64,000 bases of DNA, from contig NZ_VWOX01000016.1 in NCBI RefSeq assembly GCF_008629675.1, positions 62,001 to 126,000 of the forward strand, written 5' to 3'. Positions 27,759-36,930 of this stretch are shown one piece after another. The notes beneath the pieces are model-generated. The model was not told the DNA's origin, made no database searches, and worked only from the letters and a program-made list of their open reading frames with translations. Position 1 is the first letter of the stretch, and the number at the start of each line of letters is the position of its first letter. The position numbers were made by a program, and so were the translations under genes. This DNA comes from Roseiconus nitratireducens (lineage in GTDB: Bacteria > Planctomycetota > Planctomycetia > Pirellulales > Pirellulaceae).

Positions 27759-30416
27759 TCAATCAACAAACAGGAACTCGTTGGACAGGATCAACACCTG
27801 GGCAAGCTGGGCCAGGCGATCGAGTGGCTCCTGGGAGGCTTCGTTCAGCGGCCCGGCGAAGTCGCGTTTGGAGTCGCCTTCGAAGTATTCGCCGTCGTTG
27901 GAACGCAGTGAAACTTGGCAACGGAGGAAGAAACTGTCAAAGCTTGGGGTTTGGCGTGGGGAAACGACAAAGTCGACCGTTTGTCCGGCCGCAACCTTTC
28001 CGCGAATCCTGCTGAAGGGGCGGTTGTTGCTTTTTTGGTTTTCGCGCCAGACTCGCTCGCCTCCGATCCAAATTGCCAGCTCGACGCCGTCGCCCTGTTT
28101 GTTGCGGTGTCCCACCATGCCGCTGATCGTGACGCGACCGTCGGCCGGAGCGATCCAGCGTCGCACGACGGCGTGTTGTCCGCCGGGGTGCCCGTTTTCC
28201 AGACCCAGCGACGCGTAACTCAGTTCGCCTTTGGACGGGAACTCGTCGGTGTCCTGCCACTGAGACCCGCTGAAAGTTTTTAGCGGTTGGAAGTCGGTCA
28301 CGGCACTTTCCTCGTTGACCGTTGTGGTTCCATAACGCCATGCCGAGCGAGGGTCGAATTCGTCCGGCGGTTGCAACGCGTCTTGTTGCAAGAACGTTCG
28401 GCAGGTTTCGATTTCATTCGGATCGGGAAGGCGTCCGACCACGCGTCGAAACATTTGCCGGATCTGAGCTTCAGGGTCTGGCGTCTCTGCCCGGACTTGA
28501 TCTGCCAACTCGCTGACCAGGACACCCGTCTGCGGGTGGTTCATCAGGAACAGGGCTTGTTGGGGAACTGTGGTGAAGTAGCGTTTGGGCGTGTGCGCGT
28601 CGGGGCTGGCGACATCAAACGTTCTGAACAGCGATGGCAGGTTTTGCCGGTCAATCATGGCGTACAAGGTTCGCCTGGGATTGGGCGTGTTCAGGTGAAT
28701 CTCCACGGGGTCGCCTCCGACGCGACGATCCAGCATCCCGCACACGGCCAACATTGAGTCTCGCATGGATTCGAAGTCACGGCGTTTCCGGTTTCCCCTG
28801 GCCGCCAGACGGTTCTCCGGATCGGCAGTGCGGCATGCGGGCGTTGCCGCTTGATCCGATTGCGCGTAAATCCTTGACGTCACGATGCGCCGGATCAGAC
28901 GCTGGATACTCCAGTCCGTGCTGAAGTCGGCGGCCAACTCATCCAGGACTTCGACCAACGCCGGGGTCTCGGTGCGAACCCCAAAGTCGCTCGTCGAATC
29001 AACGAAGGGGCGACCGATCAGGTGCGACCAGATCCGATTGACGAACACCCGAGACGTGAGCGGGTTGTCCGGCGAAGCAACCTTTTCAGCCAGTTCCAGG
29101 CGACCGCTGCCGTCGGTGAAGCGGGGTTCGTCCGGCTGGCGAAGTGCGGTCAAATACTGTCGCGGGGCGACCTCGCCACGGTTGTGAGGTTGGCCGCGGA
29201 GGAAGACCTTGCTGTCGTGCGGGTTGTCTTTGTCGACCATCATCAGCGGGCTGGCACCCTCTTCCGGAATCGTGCTGCTTTCCAGCACGCCCAACAGCGA
29301 GTAGTAGTCGGTCGTCGGGATCGGGTCGAACTTGTGATCGTGGCAGCGGGCGCACGTCACGGTCATCCCCATCAATCCGCGGGTGATCACGTCGATACGG
29401 TCGTCAATGGTGTCGTACCGGTTCAGAAACCGCCGCCCGATGGTTAAGAATCCCATCGCGTCCAGGTGCCCCCGTTCGTTTTCTGGATCCAGCCGGTCGG
29501 CCGCCAATTGCAAACGAATCATTTCGTCGTAGGGAAGGTCCGTTGCAAAAGCACGGATCAGCCAGTCGCGGTATCGCTCGCTGCCGGTCAGACGACGTTC
29601 TTTGCCGGCGGTGGCATAGCCGATGGTGTCGGCGTAGCGAGCGACGTCCATCCAGTGTCGTGCGAATCGCTCGGCGAAAGCCGGAGAGGCCAACAATTCA
29701 TCGGCCAGACGTTCAACTTTGTCGGGGCGATCCGATTCGCAGAACCGGGCAATCTGGTCGACCGTCGGGGGCAAGCCGGTCAGGTCATGGTAAAGACGCC
29801 GCACCAAAGTTGCGTCGTCACAACGCCGCGAAACTTGCACCCCCGCCTGGTCGGCAACCTGGCGGGCGATCGAATCGATCACGTCGCGATCGTCAGCACC
29901 GGGCTGGATCTTCCGCGACGTGTTGCGGGGCACGTTGAAGGCCCAGTGCGACTTCGGGTCGATATCCATCGGTGAGACGGATTCGGTCGGTGCTCCCTGA
30001 GCGCGGCGTGGGTCCGGTGCCCCGAGCTCGATCCAGCGTTCCAGGGTAGCGATCGCGGCATCGTCCAGTTTCCCGGTCGGTGGCATTTCCAGGTCGCTGT
30101 GCTCGTAACGGATCGCGCGGATCAGCAGGCTCTCGGCAGGCTTGCCAGCGACCACGGCCGGCCCCATCGACCCGCCTCGACGCAACCCGTCGGCACTATC
30201 AACCATCAAATCGCCGGACGATTCGCCCGCTTCTTCGGAATGACAGTCGTAGCAGTGTTCGACCAGCAGCGGTCGCACTTTGGCTTCAAAGAATTCCAGA
30301 TGGTCGGCCGAGATCTGTGCCGACGGATCATGCGTTTCGGTTGGGGCGGATCCCACGTCGGCCGCGACGCAATGGTCGGCCGGGAAGGTGAACAGCCCCA
30401 CCAACAAGCACAGCAT
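27759..30416 (-). CDS. PSCyt1-DUF1549-DUF1553 cytochrome protein
   Basis: An 885-residue exported protein. I chose ATG 30416 because it opens the signal peptide LCLLVGLFTFPADHCVAA; an upstream in-frame GTG near 30464 would also leave a leader. A PSCyt1 domain (~35-130) contains heme motif CYDCH and MPPTGKLDD. DUF1549 (~170-390) contains FARHWMDVARYADT and VTCARCHDHKFDP. DUF1553 (~470-700) contains SRVFVNRIWSHLIGRPFVDS. The last ~200 residues carry an extra beta-rich domain (HAVVRRWIAPADGRVTISG) and then finish with the DUF1553 tail (AQLAQVLILSNEFLFVD), so the domain looks inserted. It is the first gene of a two-gene operon with the DUF1501 gene at 26300-27679. Confidence 0.88.
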   Translation of the reverse strand: MLCLLVGLFTFPADHCVAADVGSAPTETHDPSAQISADHLEFFEAKVRPLLVEHCYDCHSEEAGESSGDLMVDSADGLRRGGSMGPAVVAGKPAESLLIRAIRYEHSDLEMPPTGKLDDAAIATLERWIELGAPDPRRAQGAPTESVSPMDIDPKSHWAFNVPRNTSRKIQPGADDRDVIDSIARQVADQAGVQVSRRCDDATLVRRLYHDLTGLPPTVDQIARFCESDRPDKVERLADELLASPAFAERFARHWMDVARYADTIGYATAGKERRLTGSERYRDWLIRAFATDLPYDEMIRLQLAADRLDPENERGHLDAMGFLTIGRRFLNRYDTIDDRIDVITRGLMGMTVTCARCHDHKFDPIPTTDYYSLLGVLESSTIPEEGASPLMMVDKDNPHDSKVFLRGQPHNRGEVAPRQYLTALRQPDEPRFTDGSGRLELAEKVASPDNPLTSRVFVNRIWSHLIGRPFVDSTSDFGVRTETPALVEVLDELAADFSTDWSIQRLIRRIVTSRIYAQSDQAATPACRTADPENRLAARGNRKRRDFESMRDSMLAVCGMLDRRVGGDPVEIHLNTPNPRRTLYAMIDRQNLPSLFRTFDVASPDAHTPKRYFTTVPQQALFLMNHPQTGVLVSELADQVRAETPDPEAQIRQMFRRVVGRLPDPNEIETCRTFLQQDALQPPDEFDPRSAWRYGTTTVNEESAVTDFQPLKTFSGSQWQDTDEFPSKGELSYASLGLENGHPGGQHAVVRRWIAPADGRVTISGMVGHRNKQGDGVELAIWIGGERVWRENQKSNNRPFSRIRGKVAAGQTVDFVVSPRQTPSFDSFFLRCQVSLRSNDGEYFEGDSKRDFAGPLNEASQEPLDRLAQLAQVLILSNEFLFVD

Positions 30417-30741
30417 CGACAGGCAACAGGGCCGCAGCCCAGAGGGGGTAGCGTGTTCTCGCACGGTGGGATTTCGCAAGGTGGGATAAAATGGCGGGAC
30501 TTTAAAGATAACCGCAATTCTGAGTTTTGGCCAAACCAAACCTTGGGGGCCGACAGTCTTTCCACACGCTAAAACTTGCCCAGAACGTCCGTGCGATCCG
30601 GAAATTCCCGGACTTCGGAGGTCTCCGGGGTGGGCCTATTTCTTCTCTCCGGGCCTGTCGGATAGCGTGTGCGACACGCGAGTTCCAGCGGCGTGTTGCC
30701 GCGAGGATGTTTCTGCACGGATTTCAACCCAACGGACACTG
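30417..30741. other. divergent intergenic region
   Basis: This 325-base region separates the minus-strand cytochrome operon from the plus-strand gene at 30742 and must hold both promoters. The middle (30510-30560) is locally A/T-richer (TTTAAAGATAACCGCAATTC, TTTTGGCCAAACCAAA) than the surroundings, as expected of a promoter. I see no clear -35/-10 pair or operator. Confidence 0.4.
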
Positions 30742-31773
30742 ATGCCCCAGGACGATTATCAAACCGCCTCCGACCCTGAGACTGCCCCCCTGGAGTCGGT
30801 GGACGAGCGACCGCAGGACGACGATGTTTCCATGACGGGCGACGACCCGTCGGCGATCAGCGATGAAGATTTGGACGAGGCCAAGGCGGCTTGGGATGGT
30901 GTTTCCAGTCCCGCCGGTCTGGCCAGCTCTGATGCCCCGGCTAGCTCCGACGCCCCGGCCGAACTGAGCGAAGAGGAACTTCGCAAGGCGGGCGAGCTGG
31001 CCGAACCATTTGTCGGCCGTTGGAACACGCTCATCAGTACCACCAACTGGGAGAAAGGTCGGATCGTCAGCGAATGGCGCCAGGCTTTGATCGAATCCGG
31101 TGTTGACGCGACCCAGTACTCCGACGAAGCCTGGGCGCGACGCGTCGGCGGCGTCACGGCGCCGCACGTCGGGCGTTTGAGACGGGTTTACGATCGATTC
31201 GCCAACAGCTTTGAAAGTTACGACGGGCTGTACTGGAGCCATTTCCTGGCCGCCTTGGACTGGGAGGACGCGCCGCTGTGGCTGGAGGGAGCCAGCAAAG
31301 AGAACTGGAGCATCTCCGCGATGCGAGAGAAACGCTGGCAAGCCGAAGGCGCGGTGGATAGCCAGCGGCCCAGCCGCAGCCAGATCGTCGACGTGGAATT
31401 GGACGAGGACGTGACGCTGCCGGCACAAGGCGGAGGCCGAGATCGCGAATATGACAACGATTCGGGCAGCGTCGCCTCGGGACCGACCTTCGAAGGACCC
31501 GACTTTGGTGACGAAGAAGAATTGCAATCCTTGGGCGGACAGTCAGCGGAAGGCGGTTCGTCCGCGACCGGTGCCGACGATCGCAGCGATGCCTCGGATG
31601 ACGCGCCGGTCCAACCGTTCATCGGTCTGCCGGCTTTGCCGGACGACCTGAGCGATGCCGTCGAATCGATGAAGCTGGCACTGCTGCGACACAAAGCAAC
31701 GCAATGGCGTGACGTCAGCGTCGAAACCGTTCAGAAATACCTGGACGCCATCGGCGTGATGATTCGTAACTAG
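30742..31773 (+). CDS. hypothetical protein with helical, possibly DNA-binding core
   Basis: A 343-residue soluble protein from the ATG at 30742; an in-frame ATG-less extension back to 30667 looks non-coding. Residues 1-85 are acidic and disordered (D/E/S/P rich, SSDAPASSDAPAELSEEE). Residues ~90-210 form a helical core: WEKGRIVSEWRQAL, DEAWARRVGGVTAPHVGRLRR and YDGLYWSHFLAAL. That order loosely recalls helix-turn-helix proteins of the DUF3102/ParB-like kind, where a W-S-H segment follows the recognition helix. A second acidic linker and a C-terminal helical domain (LSDAVESMKLALLRHKATQW) follow. I do not recognise a family with certainty. The gene stands alone and ends before a strong hairpin at 31845. 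Confidence 0.6.
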   Translation: MPQDDYQTASDPETAPLESVDERPQDDDVSMTGDDPSAISDEDLDEAKAAWDGVSSPAGLASSDAPASSDAPAELSEEELRKAGELAEPFVGRWNTLISTTNWEKGRIVSEWRQALIESGVDATQYSDEAWARRVGGVTAPHVGRLRRVYDRFANSFESYDGLYWSHFLAALDWEDAPLWLEGASKENWSISAMREKRWQAEGAVDSQRPSRSQIVDVELDEDVTLPAQGGGRDREYDNDSGSVASGPTFEGPDFGDEEELQSLGGQSAEGGSSATGADDRSDASDDAPVQPFIGLPALPDDLSDAVESMKLALLRHKATQWRDVSVETVQKYLDAIGVMIRN

Positions 31774-31844
31774 CAACTCGCACGTGAGGTCGGGCGGACA
31801 TGTAGCCAGCCGGGCCTGTAGCCAGGCAGACATGGCAACACCAT

Positions 31845-31871
31845 GACGGACGGGGCATCGCCCTGTCCGTC
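31845..31871. terminator. candidate bidirectional terminator hairpin
   Basis: GACGGACGGGGC (31845-31856) pairs with GCCCTGTCCGTC (31860-31871) with one mismatch and a 3-nt loop. It lies between the ends of two convergent genes (31773 and 31951), the right place for a shared terminator. There is no T-run on either side, so it could instead be an unrelated palindrome. Confidence 0.5.
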
Positions 31872-31950
31872 GCTGCTTGAATGCCGTTCGCCCTGGAAAC
31901 ACTCGCGTGAACGTGGCCCGAACCCCAAAATCCGGGCTCAGAAAACCTGG

Positions 31951-32829
31951 TCAGCCGTTTCGCGACTTCATCGACGATCGCAGCGGTTCGTTTGCTTCGA
32001 CCAGTTGCTTGACCTGCATCCAGCTCGCGTCGACATCCGAAACCGATTCGCATAGCAGCTGCAAATCGTCCCAATCGGATTCGTCTTCAACCGCGAAACG
32101 CAGATCCGCGCGATCCAGTTCGCGCGGAACTGGAACGAATTTCAGCCGGTAGTCTCCCGGGGCGTGCTGCATGCATTCGGCGATCGAGCAACACGGGGCC
32201 AGGCGGTCGGCATTTCGCCGCAAGCGTCGCAGGGCATCGGCGTGCACGACTTCACCGGCCAACCCCAGGTGCAGCATCCGGCTCGGGCCAGCCTTGTCCG
32301 AGTTGTAGCCCACGTAGTCGCAATTGCTTGTTCGCGCGGCCTTCGCGATCAGTCCGTCGATCAGCCCGGCGTCCACAAAGGGACGGTTGGCTGGCACGTA
32401 GACGATCCATTCGGCGTCCGTGCGATCCACCACCGCACTCAGGCGTTCGACCAAGTGGCAGGGCGGCAGACTGATCGGCTCCAGAACCATCTGGTGATTT
32501 CGCATCACCGACGTCGGAACGTTGCAGCCCACGGCGTAAATGCCGTCGACCCATTCGCATTCGCTCAACCGCCGCGCCATCCGAACCGACAACGGCTGGC
32601 CGTCGATGCGTCGTTCACTGAAGTGTTTGCAATGGGAAGAGTCCCACGCGGATGATGTGGAAGGGTCCGTTGCGTCGGCCGCCCACGACGATGACGATTC
32701 GGTGCCGCCCAGGGGTGACTCGGTGTAGTCACCCAGATCGATCACCGCCGCCGCAACCGCCTGTTTCTTGCGAGACCGCTCCGGTGGCCGTTCCACCGTT
32801 CTGACGGCCACTTTCGAATTGATTGACAT
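31951..32829 (-). CDS. cytidylyltransferase-like (SpsF/NeuA type) protein, divergent
   Basis: A 292-residue protein. The fold resembles CTP-type nucleotidyltransferases: a central IYAVGCNVPTS, IVYVPANRPFVDAGLIDGLI (the position of the canonical DQPF-type acceptor loop) and a C-terminal LRFAVEDESDWDDLQLL like the SpsF tail. The usual N-terminal nucleotide-binding signature (ARxGSxRLPGK) is missing; in its place is VIDLGDYTESPLGG plus a serine-rich insert. Catalytic activity is therefore doubtful. It has a strong ribosome-binding site, AGGAGG, 10 bases before ATG 32829, unusual for this genome. It is convergent with the gene at 30742; no sugar-biosynthesis genes are near. Confidence 0.55.
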   Translation of the reverse strand: MSINSKVAVRTVERPPERSRKKQAVAAAVIDLGDYTESPLGGTESSSSWAADATDPSTSSAWDSSHCKHFSERRIDGQPLSVRMARRLSECEWVDGIYAVGCNVPTSVMRNHQMVLEPISLPPCHLVERLSAVVDRTDAEWIVYVPANRPFVDAGLIDGLIAKAARTSNCDYVGYNSDKAGPSRMLHLGLAGEVVHADALRRLRRNADRLAPCCSIAECMQHAPGDYRLKFVPVPRELDRADLRFAVEDESDWDDLQLLCESVSDVDASWMQVKQLVEANEPLRSSMKSRNG

Positions 32830-32839
32830 CGGGTAAAAA

Positions 32840-32845
32840 CCTCCT
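32840..32845 (-). promoter_or_regulatory. strong Shine-Dalgarno site
   Basis: On the minus strand AGGAGG lies 10 bases upstream of the ATG at 32829 and confirms that start. Most other genes in the window lack such a site, so this gene may be translated unusually well. Confidence 0.75.
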
Positions 32846-33115
32846 ACCGCACAGTCTTAGAGAAGACAAAGACGACACTTGCCTGGATGCCGTGGTGCTA
32901 CTCGTGATGTCGAAGATCCTTTGCATTGATTCACTGAGCGTATTCTTGTCGTGTTTCACGCGCGGCGTCCAGCGAGATGCGGGAAATCTTTCTAGCGTTT
33001 GATCGGATTTTTTTCTAAAGTTCATCGCAACTGCGGTCGCAACGATGACGGCCAGGACGTGCTGTCGATCAACCGCGGATCGATGTCTCTTCTCTCAAAC
33101 CGGCGGACGGATCCG

Positions 33116-33388
33116 ATGCCAGACCTCTTCCAACTGCTCGCGGTTGTCGATGCTACCGCGTTGCCGCTGCTTGGCCTTTGGGCTTTGCTCGCAATTAAAT
33201 TGACGATCGGCGAAGCACTGCGACGCGCCGAAAGAAGGTTCTTCATCGCGCTGGTAATCATCAGCCTGGTGACGTTGAAAACCGTCGCTCGCTTGGACGA
33301 AGTCTGGCTGGTTCACATGGTGACACTGGCCGCGATGGTAATGGGTGCGTTTTTGGTTCCTGCGCGTGACGGATCCGTCATTCTCTGA
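33116..33388 (+). CDS. small membrane protein
   Basis: A 90-residue protein from the ATG at 33116 (an in-frame ATG at 33083 would add 11 polar residues). Three hydrophobic helices are predicted at about 7-27, 38-57 and 62-82 (LFQLLAVVDATALPLLGLWA, FFIALVIISLVTL, WLVHMVTLAAMVMGAFLVP), separated by a basic segment (EALRRAERR). No family is recognised. It is isolated: the upstream gene is divergent and aroA starts 321 bases downstream. The three-helix pattern and balanced codon use make it more likely real than spurious. Confidence 0.55.
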   Translation: MPDLFQLLAVVDATALPLLGLWALLAIKLTIGEALRRAERRFFIALVIISLVTLKTVARLDEVWLVHMVTLAAMVMGAFLVPARDGSVIL

Positions 33389-33709
33389 TTGATGACCGCG
33401 GTTTGGTGTTCGCATCCGCACAGGTGCACCCGTTTGGCCGTCGGTCGTCGTTAGAAAGGTGAGTCAAGGTTCGCTTGCGTTGTCCAACCTGCGTTGGCAA
33501 GGCAGTGCCAGGCTGGGCCTGACAACGTGGAGCGACGCTTGCCAGGGCGTGGCATTCCGGCATTTGGCGACGGAAGCAACCGGGAGAAGGTGTTTCGCTG
33601 GGAGACCCGCCGGATCGAGCCGGCTCCCTCAACGCGGCAAGATTCCTTATGGTGACGCGTCACGACTTGCCCGGTTCCATCGCCGTCGTCTCGCCCCACC
33701 GCCGCCCGT
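33389..33709. other. intergenic region upstream of aroA
   Basis: A 321-base gap with no gene. It contains a degenerate copy of the palindromic element at 33533-33552 (CGACGCTT-GCCA-GGGCGTGG) inside a longer repeat-like segment (TGCCAGGCTGGGCCTGACAACG). The aroA promoter probably lies in the last 150 bases, but no clear motif is seen. Confidence 0.45.
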
Positions 33710-35119
33710 ATGAAATCTCCCTCGTCCGCCCCCGAAACCGCCGTTTCCGCGGCCGTGACTGTTCTTCCCGGAGGCCCGGTGCGCGGGCAGATTCGGCCTC
33801 CCGGTAGCAAGAGTCTGACCAACCGGGCGTTGATTTGCGCCGCGATGGCCGAAGGTGTGTCCGAATTGTCCGGCGCGCTGCGCAGCGAAGACACGTCCGT
33901 GATGATCGACAGCTTGCGTCAATGTGGCGTCGGCATCGATGTCTCCGAGGGCGGGCGATCGTTGCGGGTCGAAGGGCGAACGGGATGGAATCGGGATGGT
34001 GCCCGTCGGGATTTGTATGTCGCCAACAGTGGAACGACGATCCGTTTTTTGGCCGCCGCGTTGTCCGCCGCGGGCGGACGCTATCACCTGCGGGGCGTCC
34101 AGCGGATGCACGAGCGTCCAATTTCCGATCTGGTGGACGCCCTTTCCTCGGTCCAGAAAGGGACCATCGAATGTCTTTCGCCTGGCGGTTGCCCTCCGGT
34201 GGAAATCGATTCACGCGGCTGGAACGCGAACCCGATTCGCGTCGCCGGAAATGTCAGCAGCCAGTATCTGAGCGGTTTGATGATGGCGGCCCCGATCGCG
34301 CTGGCGGACGTTGCTGAGGCGGCAGAATCGCGGCCTGGCCAAGTTCAAATCGATGTCGTCGGAGAACTGGTCTCGCGACCGTATGTCGAAATGACCGCTG
34401 CGGTGATCCGATCCTTCGGCGGGCGGATCCGGATTGAAGACGTCGGCGCTGAAGGCACGAAATCTGCGACCACCGAGGGCGTTTCGACTCGCGTGATCGT
34501 CGATGGAGACGGGTACCGGGGAATTACCTACGAGATCGAACCGGATGCGTCGGCGGCCAGCTATTTTTGGGCGGCTGCCGCAATCACCGGGGGCGAAGTC
34601 ACGGTCCTGGGGCTGACCCCACAGGCCATGCAGGGTGATGTGGGGTTCTGCCAGGTGATGGAGCAAATGGGTTGCCGCTACGAATCCGGTCCCCACGGCA
34701 TGACGATCTCCGGTCGCGCCAAGCGTGGCATCGACGTCGACATGAATCAAATCAGTGACACGGTTCAGACCCTGGCGGTGGTCGCTTTGTTCGCGGACGG
34801 CCCGACTCGGGTGCGCGGCGTCGCGCACAATCGGTTCAAAGAAACCGATCGGATCGGCGATCTGGCGTGTGAACTCCGCAAACTGGGAGCAACCGTGCAG
34901 GAGCACGACGACGGGTTGACGATCGTTCCGCCGGTGGGCGGCGTGCAACCGGCTGTGCTGGCAACGTATCACGATCATCGCATGGCGATGAGTCTTTCGT
35001 TGGCGGGATTGGTTGCCGAGGGCGTTCGTGTGTTGGATCCCTCTTGTACCGGCAAGACGTACCCGGAGTTTTTTGCGGATCTGGAAACCCTGATTGGGCG
35101 TCCGCACCGTTGGGGATAG
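33710..35119 (+). CDS. aroA: 3-phosphoshikimate 1-carboxyvinyltransferase (EPSP synthase)
   Basis: A 469-residue enzyme of the shikimate pathway. It joins phosphoenolpyruvate to shikimate-3-phosphate in the cytoplasm. Signature segments are PGSKSLTNRA (31-40), ANSGTTIRFLA (~104-114) and the substrate-binding RFKETDRIGDLACEL followed by DHRMAMSLSLAGL near the C-terminus. Length and motif order fit a complete enzyme with about 20 extra N-terminal residues. The NSGTTIR form differs from the classical GNAGTAMRP of class I enzymes, so its glyphosate class is uncertain. It is monocistronic; no other aro gene is adjacent. Confidence 0.95.
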   Translation: MKSPSSAPETAVSAAVTVLPGGPVRGQIRPPGSKSLTNRALICAAMAEGVSELSGALRSEDTSVMIDSLRQCGVGIDVSEGGRSLRVEGRTGWNRDGARRDLYVANSGTTIRFLAAALSAAGGRYHLRGVQRMHERPISDLVDALSSVQKGTIECLSPGGCPPVEIDSRGWNANPIRVAGNVSSQYLSGLMMAAPIALADVAEAAESRPGQVQIDVVGELVSRPYVEMTAAVIRSFGGRIRIEDVGAEGTKSATTEGVSTRVIVDGDGYRGITYEIEPDASAASYFWAAAAITGGEVTVLGLTPQAMQGDVGFCQVMEQMGCRYESGPHGMTISGRAKRGIDVDMNQISDTVQTLAVVALFADGPTRVRGVAHNRFKETDRIGDLACELRKLGATVQEHDDGLTIVPPVGGVQPAVLATYHDHRMAMSLSLAGLVAEGVRVLDPSCTGKTYPEFFADLETLIGRPHRWG

Positions 35120-35189
35120 CGAAGTGATTTGCATCGCTGGCGGGCAGCCGACGGAAGGTGCGCCGTCTCACAGGGCCGGCTTTGGATAT

Positions 35190-35239
35190 CCACGCTCGCC
35201 CGAGCCTGGGCGATCGTAGCCACGCTCGCCAGAGCGTGG
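35190..35239. repeat. palindromic repeat, one degenerate and one perfect copy
   Basis: 35220-35239 has perfect arms CCACGCTC and GAGCGTGG around GCCA. 35190-35209 is a degenerate copy (GAGCCTGG right arm) ten bases earlier. Both lie in the 274-base gap between aroA and the sulfatase gene. Confidence 0.8.
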
Positions 35240-35393
35240 AAGTTGCAGCCCGGCCACCGAACGGCCACCGAACGACGACGACCGTGACGCGGTTTGACGC
35301 GAAGTCGGTTTGCCCGGCGAAGCCCCAAGCCGGCAGCAATTCGTTTATCCTGGTGACCGACGACCTCATTCCCCACACGCGACGACGTTTTCT

Positions 35394-36863
35394 ATGACCC
35401 TCCGACTTCTGACCGGCGCTCCCCGTTTACAGGCTCGCTTGACCGTTGCAGCCCTGGCCGCCTTGGCATTGATCGGGACTCAAGCCACGGCCGCCGACTC
35501 AGACGACCAGAAACGACCGAACATCGTGTTCATTTTTGCTGACGATCAGTGTTTCGATACCATCGCGGCGCTGGGCAATTCCGAAGTCGAAACACCTAAC
35601 CTGGACCGTTTGGCACAGAGGGGAACCACATTCACGCACGCCTACAACATGGGCTCCTGGTCGGGAGCGGTGTGCGTCGCCAGTCGCATGATGCTTAACT
35701 CCGGGCGCTTCATTTGGAACGCTGAACCGCTGTACCGGAATTCCGAACAGGAGCGCAAAGCGGGACGGTGGTGGAGCGAGTACCTGAAGGACGCCGGGTA
35801 CCGGACCTACATGACTGGCAAGTGGCACTGCCGCGCCAATGCGGAGAAGGCATTCGACGTCGTCCGCGACGTGCGGGGCGGGATGCCGCAGCAGACCGAT
35901 GCGGGCTATGACCGACCGCAGGTCGATCCGCAGACCGGGGAAGTGACGGATCCTTGGTCACCCAGCGATCCGAAGTTTGGAGGTTTCTGGCAAGGCGGTA
36001 CCCACTGGAGCGAAGTGGTCGCCAATCACAGCGAGGACTTTCTTCGACAGGCGTCTGAGGAGTCGGCGCCTTTCTTCATGTACCTGGCCTTCAACGCTCC
36101 CCATGACCCGCGACAGTCCCCGGCCGAGTACGTCGCCAAGTATCCCCGAGACCAAATCCAACTGCCGAGCAATTTTTTGCCGGAGTATCCGTATGCCGAC
36201 GCCATGGGCGCCGGGCACGGATTGAGAGACGAACGGCTGGCACCGTTTCCGCGGACCCCGTTGGCCGTCAAGACACACCGTCAGGAATACTATGCCATCA
36301 TCACGCACATGGACGCCATGATCGGTCGCATTCTGGATGCACTCGAGAACACCGGCCGCGCGGACAACACCTGGATTTTCTTTAGCGCCGATCATGGCTT
36401 GGCGTGTGGACAGCACGGGCTGATGGGCAAGCAGAACCTTTACGATCACAGCGTCCGTGTTCCGTTGATGGTCATCGGTCCGGATGTGCCGGCCGGAGAA
36501 AAGATCGACCAGCCCGTGTACCTGCAGGACATCATGCCAACCACATTGGAACTGGCCGAAGTGGAGAAACCGGAGCACGTCGACTTTCAAAGTCTGTTGC
36601 CGTTGTTGGACGGAGAACCGAGCCGGTACGAATCCATCTACGGTGCCTACCTGGATCGTCAACGCAGCATTCGAACCGACACTCACAAGTTGATTGTGTA
36701 TCCCAGGGCAGGGGTCGCCAGGTTGTATGACGTGGTTGCGGATCCGCACGAACAGCACGACTTGGCACAGTCTGCCGAGCATCAGGGAACGCTTCGCAAG
36801 CTGGTCGCGGAGCTCAAGGAGTTGCAGGCGTCAATGAAAGATTCGCTGGACCTGAATCTCTGA
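35394..36863 (+). CDS. secreted sulfatase (CxASR type)
   Basis: A 489-residue sulfatase from ATG 35394, chosen because it begins a signal peptide (LTVAALAALALIGTQATA). Metal-site DD lies at 50-51 (FIFADDQ). The maturation motif is C94-V-A-S-R98, that is C-x-A-x-R instead of the common C-x-P-x-R, with a trailing NSGR. Other conserved parts are KWHCRANAEKAF, ITHMDAMIGRILDAL and SADHGLACGQHGLMGKQNLY. The cysteine should be converted to formylglycine. The product resembles choline-sulfatase/heparan-type S1 enzymes; the substrate cannot be told. Planctomycetes carry many sulfatases for algal polysaccharides. No maturase gene is nearby. Confidence 0.92.
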   Translation: MTLRLLTGAPRLQARLTVAALAALALIGTQATAADSDDQKRPNIVFIFADDQCFDTIAALGNSEVETPNLDRLAQRGTTFTHAYNMGSWSGAVCVASRMMLNSGRFIWNAEPLYRNSEQERKAGRWWSEYLKDAGYRTYMTGKWHCRANAEKAFDVVRDVRGGMPQQTDAGYDRPQVDPQTGEVTDPWSPSDPKFGGFWQGGTHWSEVVANHSEDFLRQASEESAPFFMYLAFNAPHDPRQSPAEYVAKYPRDQIQLPSNFLPEYPYADAMGAGHGLRDERLAPFPRTPLAVKTHRQEYYAIITHMDAMIGRILDALENTGRADNTWIFFSADHGLACGQHGLMGKQNLYDHSVRVPLMVIGPDVPAGEKIDQPVYLQDIMPTTLELAEVEKPEHVDFQSLLPLLDGEPSRYESIYGAYLDRQRSIRTDTHKLIVYPRAGVARLYDVVADPHEQHDLAQSAEHQGTLRKLVAELKELQASMKDSLDLNL

Positions 36864-36930
36864 CGCGGCGACCGTGGCCCACCGAGACGTTGGAAATGCG
36901 GCACCTCCACCGTCCGGCTCACAAATGGAG

